Assembly: GCA_946614685.1 (NCBI GenBank)
Contig: CAMOHF010000113.1
Location: 1 to 5,040 of the forward strand
DNA length: 5,040 nucleotides
Direction of reading: 5' to 3'
From: an uncultured Clostridia bacterium
Lineage (GTDB): Bacteria; Bacillota; Clostridia; Lachnospirales; Lachnospiraceae
Part shown: positions 1 through 4,449 of the stretch, one piece after another
Layout: each line of letters begins with the position of its first letter
Numbering within the stretch: the stretch's first letter is position 1
Notes under the pieces: model-generated
Told to the model about the DNA's origin: nothing
What the model saw: only the letters and a program-made list of their open reading frames with translations
Database searches by the model: none
Made by a program: the position numbers and the translations under genes

Positions 1-275
1 TCCGTGAGGATCGGGTCCGCCACGTAACGTCCGTCCGCCACACTCGTGAGCTTTAAAGCGTGAAGGCAAACCTCGTCCACAGGTGTGACCGAAAGCAGTT
101 CGGCAAGACGGTCCATCTTCTCATCGGCGTAGGAATTCTCCTCGTCCTGCCACCAGCTTCCGTCTTTTACGACGCCGCTCATGGATACGAGGGCCGAGAG
201 TTCGGACAGCCTGCAGTGCCTGGCAGGCGGCACAAGGCGCACCAGTTCTTTTTTGACTTCAGAAGAAAAGGACAT
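1..275 (-). CDS. whiA: WhiA, sporulation/division regulator (partial, N-terminal 91 residues)
   Basis: The reading frame opens at ATG 275 and runs off the left edge, giving 91 full codons with no stop. The first ~35 residues are typical of WhiA: MSFSSEVKKEL, then PARHCRLSELSALVSMSG, matching the family pattern of a short basic start followed by RHC and a helix leading into the LAGLIDADG-like domain. WhiA is a DNA-binding protein linked to cell division and chromosome segregation in Firmicutes and to sporulation in Streptomyces; the C-terminal helix-turn-helix lies outside the window. The start is fixed by a strong Shine-Dalgarno (AAGGGAG) 6 nt upstream and by the rapZ stop 1 nt before it, so it is translated from the same mRNA as rapZ. 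From about residue 36 the sequence (KDGSWWQDEENSYADEK...) no longer resembles the usual N-terminal domain, although the frame stays open. Position after rapZ is the classic yvcJ-yvcK-whiA type context, here without a yvcK gene between. Confidence 0.88.
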   Translation of the reverse strand, partial: MSFSSEVKKELVRLVPPARHCRLSELSALVSMSGVVKDGSWWQDEENSYADEKMDRLAELLSVTPVDEVCLHALKLTSVADGRYVADPILT

Positions 276-276
276 G

Positions 277-1152
277 CTATTCTCCCTTGACGATGCGGTC
301 CTTCGTGATATCCCGATGGAATCTTCGCACCGTGTACGGAAGATCCGACAGTCGCTCAAAAAGCTCGTTGACCACGGTTACGGACCGGTGCTTTCCTCCG
401 GTACAGCCGATGGAGATCACCAGCTGATTCTTGCCCTCCCGCTTGTAGCAGGGAAGCAGAAAATGTACCATCTCCGTGAGGGACTTCATAAAGGGTTCGT
501 ACTCTTCGCAGCCGGCAACCATCTCAGCAACCGGAGCGTCATTGCCCGTAAGCGGGCGAAGTTCCTGCACGTAGTAAGGATTCGGAAGAAAACGAACGTC
601 AAATACCAGATCGGAATCTCTCGGGATTCCGTACTTAAACCCAAAACTCATGACGGTGAGGACCATATTGCCGTAGGCCTTACCATCACCGACAATCTTA
701 AGCAGCTCCACCTTGAGTTCCCGAGTCAGCAGGGTACTCGTGTCGATCACATAGTCCGCGCGCTGGCGCAGAAACTCGATCTTTTCGCGCTCTGCCTTGA
801 TGCCGTCGCTGATCCTGCCTCCCTTGGAAAGCGGATGACTGCGCCTGGTCTCCTTGTAGCGCTTGACAAGTGCGGGCTCAGCAGCGTCCAGGAACAAAAT
901 CTCATAGGTATAACCGTTGTTCTTGATTTCTTCAAGCATCACGGACATCTGGTCCAAAGCGTCACCGCTTCGGATATCCACGCCGATGGCGATATTGGTC
1001 ACCTCCAGCGTATCATCATGTGCCATGTCCGCAAAACGGGGGATCAACATCACGGGAAGGTTGTCCACGCAGAAGTATCCCTCATCCTCAAGAATCTTTA
1101 ATGCAGTTGATTTGCCGGCACCACTCATGCCGGTTACGATCATAAATCTCAT
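277..1152 (-). CDS. rapZ: RapZ/YvcJ family nucleotide-binding protein
   Basis: A full-length protein of 291 residues, the usual size for the RapZ (YvcJ, formerly UPF0042) family. It is a cytoplasmic ATP/GTP-binding P-loop protein; in E. coli RapZ is an RNA-binding adaptor controlling glmS through small RNAs, while the B. subtilis homologue YvcJ binds and hydrolyses nucleotides and its RNA role is not established. Visible motifs: Walker A GMSGAGKS at residues 8-15, CVDNLP at 28-33, VDIRS at 58-62, LFLDA at 86-90, RYKETRRSHPL at 98-108, FGFKYG at 170-175, DVRFLPNPYY at 185-194 and the C-terminal IGCTGGKHRSV at 248-258. The start ATG 1152 overlaps the murB stop as ATGA and yields the family's standard MRF start. 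Its Shine-Dalgarno GGAGGT is 12 nt away, longer than usual, so translation may rely partly on coupling to murB. Placement between murB and whiA suggests an envelope/division operon, with amino-sugar control as a possible shared theme (inference). Confidence 0.96.
   Translation of the reverse strand: MRFMIVTGMSGAGKSTALKILEDEGYFCVDNLPVMLIPRFADMAHDDTLEVTNIAIGVDIRSGDALDQMSVMLEEIKNNGYTYEILFLDAAEPALVKRYKETRRSHPLSKGGRISDGIKAEREKIEFLRQRADYVIDTSTLLTRELKVELLKIVGDGKAYGNMVLTVMSFGFKYGIPRDSDLVFDVRFLPNPYYVQELRPLTGNDAPVAEMVAGCEEYEPFMKSLTEMVHFLLPCYKREGKNQLVISIGCTGGKHRSVTVVNELFERLSDLPYTVRRFHRDITKDRIVKGE
282..288 (-). promoter_or_regulatory. Ribosome binding site of whiA
   Basis: AAGGGAG on the minus strand lies inside the last codons of rapZ, 6 nt before ATG 275. 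It decides the whiA start and indicates efficient translation from the shared transcript. Confidence 0.75.
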
Positions 1153-2024
1153 GCGAAGATTTTTACCTCCGGTGTCAGCCAGATACCTTGTTTCTCATGT
1201 ACGATACGGCGCACATCCTCAATCAGTGTCAGGATGTCCTGTGCCGTGGCGTGATCATAATTGATCACAAAACCGCAGTGCTTCTCGGATACCATCGCCC
1301 CGCCGACTCTGTAGCCGCGCAGTCCGGAATCGTCGATCAGCTTACCTGCAAAGTATCCCTCCGGGCGCTTAAAAGTCGAGCCCGCGGAAGGGTATTCGAG
1401 GGGTTGCTTTTCAACCCTTGCTTTCTTTAATTCTTCCATTTTTTGATTGATCTCGGTCACATCACCCTCGGCAAGTCGAAGCGTAACACGACTCACGATC
1501 TGTCCGGGCTGCATGGAGCTTCTTCTGTAGCCGAATTCCATCTCGCCGCAAGAGCGAACCTCCGTCTTGCCACCCTTAGTTATGATGGTCACGGACTCTA
1601 CGACATCCTTCATCTCGCCGCCGTATGCACCTGCGTTCATGCAGATCGCACCGCCGATAGTGCCCGGAATCCCTGCCGCAAAACAGAGTCCCGAGAGCGC
1701 ATGGTCTCTTGCCACGGCTGCCACCTTGGAAAGCATGGCACCCGCCTCGACATGGATGCGGTTTCCGTCTACCGTGATAGACGAATAAGCGTCGCCGATC
1801 TTGATGATGGGCGTCTTGTAAGGCGTATCGGCAAACAGGACATTGCTTCCGTTTCCGAGTACCAAAAAATCCTGCCCGGCTTCCTTGAAGTAACGGGAAA
1901 GCAGGCAGAGTTCCTCCTCCGAGGAAGGTATATAAAAATCCGATGCTTCGCCTCCGACGCGGAAGGTGGTTTCCTTCGCAAGGGAGACCTGTTGTTCGTG
2001 CGTAATCTGATCGATGCTTGTCAT
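1149..2024 (-). CDS. murB: UDP-N-acetylenolpyruvoylglucosamine reductase (MurB, type II)
   Basis: Catalyses the NADPH- and FAD-dependent reduction of UDP-GlcNAc-enolpyruvate to UDP-MurNAc, the second committed step of peptidoglycan precursor synthesis in the cytoplasm. The 291-residue protein has the FAD-binding segments TTFRVGG (residues 19-25), LGNGSN (56-61) and AGIPGTIGGAICMNAGAYG (117-135), then FGYRRSS (164-170) and the substrate/catalytic region SAGSTFKRP (213-221), whose Ser216 is the expected proton donor. GKLIDDSGLRGYRVGG (228-242) and the C-terminal LTPEV with Glu286 complete the conserved set. Length and the AGSTFKRP style fit the shorter type II enzymes of Gram-positives rather than the longer E. 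coli type. The start at ATG 2024 is supported by an AAGAGGA Shine-Dalgarno 7 nt upstream. The stop overlaps the rapZ start by 4 nt, so murB leads a murB-rapZ-whiA unit, apparently driven by the candidate promoter at 2081-2109. Confidence 0.98.
   Translation of the reverse strand: MTSIDQITHEQQVSLAKETTFRVGGEASDFYIPSSEEELCLLSRYFKEAGQDFLVLGNGSNVLFADTPYKTPIIKIGDAYSSITVDGNRIHVEAGAMLSKVAAVARDHALSGLCFAAGIPGTIGGAICMNAGAYGGEMKDVVESVTIITKGGKTEVRSCGEMEFGYRRSSMQPGQIVSRVTLRLAEGDVTEINQKMEELKKARVEKQPLEYPSAGSTFKRPEGYFAGKLIDDSGLRGYRVGGAMVSEKHCGFVINYDHATAQDILTLIEDVRRIVHEKQGIWLTPEVKIFA
1165..1170 (-). promoter_or_regulatory. Ribosome binding site of rapZ (long spacing)
   Basis: GGAGGT on the minus strand lies within the last murB codons, 12 nt before ATG 1152. 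The motif is strong but the spacing is beyond the usual 5-9 nt; no nearer ATG, GTG or TTG in frame offers a better start, and the MRF start matches the family. Confidence 0.55.
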
Positions 2025-2031
2025 GCGGATA

Positions 2032-2038
2032 TCCTCTT
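2032..2038 (-). promoter_or_regulatory. Ribosome binding site of murB
   Basis: AAGAGGA on the minus strand, 7 nt before ATG 2024 and about 12 nt after the U-tract of the upstream terminator. It supports the chosen murB start. Confidence 0.65.
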
Positions 2039-2050
2039 ATAGAAAACGTG

Positions 2051-2101
2051 AAAAAACCCACGCATTATTCAACGATTTTAATCATAACGCATGGGTTTCT
2101 T
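2051..2101 (-). terminator. Intrinsic terminator of the hprK-glk unit
   Basis: Inverted repeat of up to 18 pairs (2051-2068 with 2084-2101) and a 15-nt loop, beginning 58 nt after the glk stop. The core arm reads AAACCCA followed by TGCGTTA and the descending arm ends GGGTTTTTT, so the U-tract (2056-2051) directly follows on the minus strand. Two positions (2061/2091 and 2064/2088) are C-A mismatches on the plus strand but G-U wobble pairs in minus-strand RNA, which argues that it acts in the direction of the genes. It ends only 26 nt before the murB start and overlaps the candidate murB promoter. Confidence 0.82.
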
Positions 2102-2109
2102 TTATTCAA
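2081..2109 (-). promoter_or_regulatory. Candidate SigA promoter of murB, embedded in the terminator
   Basis: On the minus strand a -35 TTGAAT (2109-2104, 4 of 6 consensus bases) and a -10 TATGAT (2086-2081, 5 of 6) are separated by exactly 17 bp. The predicted start falls near 2073-2076, inside the loop of the terminator hairpin, giving a ~50-nt leader before murB. The spacer contains the 5' arm of the hairpin, so an RNA starting here would carry just the 3' arm and could not form the terminator. Based on sequence match alone. Confidence 0.6.
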
Positions 2110-2159
2110 TGTGACAAAATGTAGAAAAAACGGAACAGAAACTGAGTTTCTTCGTCAAC

Positions 2160-3101
2160 TTAACTATTCAAGATGAGATAAGCTCCTCCGTAGATACCCG
2201 CATCGTTTCCGAGCTCCGCAAGGGCGAATTTGGTGTTCTTGCATGCGTGGAACGCAAACTCCTTGAAGTACTTCTCGGTCGTATCCGTGATGATGGTACC
2301 TGCTCTTGAAACGCCGCCGCCGATGACAAAGATATCGGGATCCACCACACAGGCAATCTTGCTTAAAGCGCGTCCCAAGATCCGTCCGTGTTCTTCCACA
2401 AGTTCCATCGCAAGATCGTCGCCGTTCTTTGCTGCGTCGAAGATTTCCTTCGCGCTGATGTAGGGTACGTTTCTTAAGCTTGAAGGACGATCCGTATTGT
2501 TGATGGCATTGTTTGCAAGTCTTACGATGCCTCTTGCGGAGGTGTACTGCTCCAGGCAGCCCTTGCGACCGCAGCCGCAGGTCTCCGTCTCTGCCTCGTT
2601 CATGGTGATATGTCCGATCTCACCGCCGGCACCGTTCGTACCGTAAAGCATATGTCCGCCGATGATGATACCTCCGCCGACGCCGGTTCCGAGGGTAACC
2701 ATCACGACATTGTCGTATCCCTTGCCACCGCCCTGCCACATCTCGCCTAAGGCCGCGATGTTGGCATCATTGCCGGCCTTTACAGGGAATCCGGTCAATT
2801 TGGAGAGCTCTTCGGCGCAGTTAAATACGCCCCAGCCCAGGTTCGCACAGCGAAGCACGGTTCCGTCCTCCTTCACGGGGCCTGGAACACCCATACCGAT
2901 ACCGAGGACATCTTCCGTATTGATCTGCTTTTCAGCCATCTTGTCGGCTACCGCCTCCGCGATATCACCGAGGATATTTTTTCCGCCACCCGTGGTACGT
3001 GTGGTGATCTCCCACTTGTCAAGAAGCTCCGCGCTCTCGGAAAAAAGTCCGAGTTTTACGGTAGTGCCTCCGATATCAACTCCAAATAAATACTTCGCCA
3101 T
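2160..3101 (-). CDS. glk: ROK-family glucokinase
   Basis: Phosphorylates cytoplasmic glucose with ATP to glucose 6-phosphate, feeding glycolysis and glycogen synthesis. The 313-residue length is normal for ROK glucokinases. Visible motifs: phosphate-binding DIGGTTVKLG (residues 9-18), GVPGPV (71-76), GNDAN with the catalytic base Asp112, the second phosphate loop LGTGVGGG (137-144), glucose-contacting GGEIGH (Glu161, His164) and the zinc motif CGCGRKGCLEQYTS (175-188) whose Cys175, Cys177 and Cys182 join His164; Glu184 completes the sugar site. VIGGGVS (259-265) is the C-terminal nucleotide-site loop. There is no N-terminal helix-turn-helix, so it is a kinase rather than a ROK repressor. Glucose as the substrate is inferred from family resemblance; another hexose such as mannose or GlcNAc is less likely. 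ATG 3101 has a perfect AGGAGG 8 nt upstream, inside the end of hprK, and follows the hprK stop after 3 nt, so the two are co-transcribed and probably translationally coupled. Confidence 0.94.
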   Translation of the reverse strand: MAKYLFGVDIGGTTVKLGLFSESAELLDKWEITTRTTGGGKNILGDIAEAVADKMAEKQINTEDVLGIGMGVPGPVKEDGTVLRCANLGWGVFNCAEELSKLTGFPVKAGNDANIAALGEMWQGGGKGYDNVVMVTLGTGVGGGIIIGGHMLYGTNGAGGEIGHITMNEAETETCGCGRKGCLEQYTSARGIVRLANNAINNTDRPSSLRNVPYISAKEIFDAAKNGDDLAMELVEEHGRILGRALSKIACVVDPDIFVIGGGVSRAGTIITDTTEKYFKEFAFHACKNTKFALAELGNDAGIYGGAYLILNS

Positions 3102-3104
3102 GTC

Positions 3105-4061
3105 TTATTCCTCCTGATGTTTCATATTCTTGGCCATATTCTCAGTGATTCTGTCGTAGAACTGCTGTGCGGCATTCTCGCCCATCTTCTTCTGACGGTT
3201 GTTTACCGCCGCACTTTCCACGATGATCGCGATATTTCGTCCGGGACGTATGGGGATTGAGTGACTTACCACCTTGTTCCCCAGGATCTCGGTGTATTGT
3301 TCTTCCAGTCCGAGCCGGTCGTAATTCGCATCACGATCCCACTCTTCAAGCTTGATCACGAGATCGATGCTCTGCGTCTGCTTCACGCACTCGACGCCGA
3401 ACATCTGCTTGACGTTGATGATACCGATACCTCGAAGTTCGATAAAGTACCGGGTGATATCCGGCGAGGTCCCGACCAGCGTCTCCGAGGAAACCTTCCG
3501 TATCTCCACCACATCATCCGAAACCAGACGGTGTCCGCGTCGTATAAGTTCAAGCGCAGCCTCACTCTTTCCGATGCCGGAGTCGCCCATAATGAGGACG
3601 CCTTCGCCGTATACATCGACCAAAACCGCATGTACGGTGGTCGTCGGTGCCATCTCCACGTGCAGCCACTTCACAACCTCGTGCACGAAGTCCGAGGTGG
3701 TCTCCGAACGGTCGGTAAGGATGGGAACGCCGTATTTCTTGCCCTCTTCAATGATGAAATCATAGGGTTGAAGATTCCTGCAGAAGATGAGGCAGGGGAT
3801 CTTGTAGGCAAACATCTTGTCGAAGATCTCGATGTTCTCCTCCCTGGTATGCATATTTGCGATGTATGCGTACTCGACATTGCCGCAGATCTGAATTCTC
3901 GCCGCATCAAAATGCTCAAAGAAACCCGCGAGCTGGACGGCCGGACGGTTCATATTGGGATCCTTGATCAGGATACTGTCCGTGTCGATCTCCGGCGTAT
4001 GGTTCACAAGGTTCATCTTGTTGATGAGATCCGTGACGGTAACGCTGTATTGGTCTTCCAT
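3105..4061 (-). CDS. hprK: HPr kinase/phosphorylase
   Basis: Bifunctional sensor that phosphorylates HPr (and Crh where present) on Ser46 using ATP or pyrophosphate and removes the phosphate by phosphorolysis, setting CcpA-dependent carbon catabolite repression and PTS activity. The 318-residue protein has the N-terminal domain (about 1-135, with NRPAVQLAGFF at 38-48) and the C-terminal kinase core: His144 in the VHAVLVDVYGEGVLI stretch, Walker A GDSGIGKS (159-166), SDDVVEI with Asp182/Asp183 (181-187), the family signature IELRGIGIINVKQMFG (207-222) and IPIRPGRNIAIIVE (269-282). In the first segment the family usually has His-Gly; here it is His-Ala. The start ATG 4061 gives a normal N-terminus; its Shine-Dalgarno (AAAGGCGG, 11 nt away) is mediocre. 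It lies downstream of the spoVG terminator with no clear promoter of its own, and is tightly linked to glk. Confidence 0.97.
   Translation of the reverse strand: MEDQYSVTVTDLINKMNLVNHTPEIDTDSILIKDPNMNRPAVQLAGFFEHFDAARIQICGNVEYAYIANMHTREENIEIFDKMFAYKIPCLIFCRNLQPYDFIIEEGKKYGVPILTDRSETTSDFVHEVVKWLHVEMAPTTTVHAVLVDVYGEGVLIMGDSGIGKSEAALELIRRGHRLVSDDVVEIRKVSSETLVGTSPDITRYFIELRGIGIINVKQMFGVECVKQTQSIDLVIKLEEWDRDANYDRLGLEEQYTEILGNKVVSHSIPIRPGRNIAIIVESAAVNNRQKKMGENAAQQFYDRITENMAKNMKHQEE
3110..3115 (-). promoter_or_regulatory. Ribosome binding site of glk
   Basis: Perfect AGGAGG on the minus strand, 8 nt before ATG 3101, embedded in the last hprK codons (CAG GAG GAA TAA). It fixes the glk start. Confidence 0.8.
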
Positions 4062-4072
4062 GCCTGTTAGTT

Positions 4073-4085
4073 CCGCCTTTCCTTT
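4073..4085 (-). promoter_or_regulatory. Probable (weak) ribosome binding site of hprK
   Basis: Purine-rich AAAGGAAAGGCGG on the minus strand ends 11 nt before ATG 4061. No better match to AGGAGG occurs closer, so hprK translation may be modest. An alternative downstream start at Met16 would delete part of the family's N-terminal domain and is less likely. Confidence 0.4.
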
Positions 4086-4115
4086 AAAAAGGGGCTGCCC
4101 TGGGGCAACCCCTTC
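4086..4115 (-). terminator. Intrinsic terminator after spoVG
   Basis: A very GC-rich hairpin: arms 4103-4114 and 4089-4100 (AAGGGGTTGCCC against GGGCAGCCCCTT on the minus strand), 12 pairs with one G-U, closing on a tiny loop, then TTTTT (4090-4086). It starts 4 nt after the spoVG stop. The single C-A mismatch on the plus strand (4095/4108) is a G-U pair in minus-strand RNA, again favouring action in the direction of the genes. It ends 24 nt before hprK. Confidence 0.85.
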
Positions 4116-4119
4116 GTGA

Positions 4120-4389
4120 TTATTCTTCGGGAAGCAGTTCCGCTTCTTTGTATCTCTCGAGAATCAGGTTCTGTATCCTGTCTCTCGTCTCCGAGTTGAT
4201 GGGATGTGCAATATCCCTGTACTCCCCGTCCGATGCCTTGCGGCTCGGCATTGCAATGAAAAGTCCCTTCTCGCCTTCGATGATCTTGATGTCATGTACA
4301 ACGAACTCATCGTCGATCGTGATCGAAACCACAGCACGCATCTTGCCTTCCTTCGCTACTTTTCTGACTCTTACATCTGTAATCTGCAT
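4120..4389 (-). CDS. spoVG: SpoVG, septation/gene-expression regulator
   Basis: A complete 89-residue SpoVG, close to the family's usual 85-100. It is a small site-specific nucleic-acid-binding protein (DNA and RNA) that affects septation and sporulation in Bacillus and virulence or envelope genes in other Gram-positives. Diagnostic stretches are [11 protein letters not shown] at the N-terminus, [21 protein letters not shown] (residues 17-37), [10 protein letters not shown] (42-51, the family hallmark) and the helix [15 protein letters not shown] (59-73) with an acidic C-terminus. The start at ATG 4389 has a strong AGGAGG 6 nt upstream. It follows glgD after a 31-nt gap holding only the leader; a candidate promoter overlaps the glgD stop. 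A strong terminator right after its stop makes it likely that much of the transcript is monocistronic. Presence of spoVG does not by itself prove sporulation, as non-sporing Firmicutes keep it. Confidence 0.97.
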   Translation of the reverse strand: MQITDVRVRKVAKEGKMRAVVSITIDDEFVVHDIKIIEGEKGLFIAMPSRKASDGEYRDIAHPINSETRDRIQNLILERYKEAELLPEE

Positions 4390-4395
4390 GTAACC

Positions 4396-4401
4396 CCTCC
4401 T
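4396..4401 (-). promoter_or_regulatory. Ribosome binding site of spoVG
   Basis: Perfect AGGAGG on the minus strand within a longer AAGGAGGGG run, 6 nt before ATG 4389. It indicates strong translation, as expected for an abundant small regulator. Confidence 0.8.
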
Positions 4402-4419
4402 TAAAACCTAAAAGCCCAA

Positions 4420-4449
4420 ATTACAGAGCGTATCTGAAGTTTTTCTCAA
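4420..4449 (-). promoter_or_regulatory. Candidate SigA promoter of spoVG overlapping the glgD stop
   Basis: On the minus strand a -35 TTGAGA (4449-4444, 5 of 6 consensus bases) and a -10 TGTAAT (4425-4420, 5 of 6) are 18 bp apart. The -10 contains the TAA stop of glgD. The predicted start lies near 4413, giving a leader of roughly 24 nt. In B. subtilis spoVG is known for a SigH promoter; I see no SigH-like match in this gap. Sequence match only. Confidence 0.5.

Noticed and set aside
50..63. TTTAAAGCGTGAAG as a possible CcpA cre site
   Set aside because: It misses several conserved positions of the cre consensus and lies inside whiA coding sequence with no symmetrical right half.
181..1101. 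Long plus-strand open frame of 306 codons opposite rapZ and the start of whiA
   Set aside because: It is an antisense shadow of clearly recognisable RapZ; its translation resembles no family, and no Shine-Dalgarno or promoter supports it.
1443..2042. Plus-strand frame of 199 codons and the minus-strand frame 1576-2061 over murB
   Set aside because: Both are out-of-frame shadows of murB; the minus-strand one also reads through the terminator and leader and has Arg-rich, low-information content.
2136..2158. TTGACG at 2158-2153 as the -35 of a murB promoter
   Set aside because: The hexamer is good, but 17 bp downstream the sequence is TTCCGT, a poor -10; the TTGAAT/TATGAT pair closer to murB is better.
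2025..2159. A riboswitch or small RNA in the glk-murB gap
   Set aside because: The 135 bases are fully explained by the terminator, candidate promoter, leader and ribosome site; no conserved aptamer-like core is visible.
3261..4070. Plus-strand open frame of 269 codons opposite hprK
   Set aside because: The frame is open owing to codon bias on the opposite strand. HprK is unmistakable on the minus strand and the antisense product has no recognisable motifs.
4075..4108. TTGCCC with TAAAGG-like sequence in the terminator region as an hprK promoter
   Set aside because: The -10 matches in about half its positions and the spacing is 16 bp; too weak to report as a feature.
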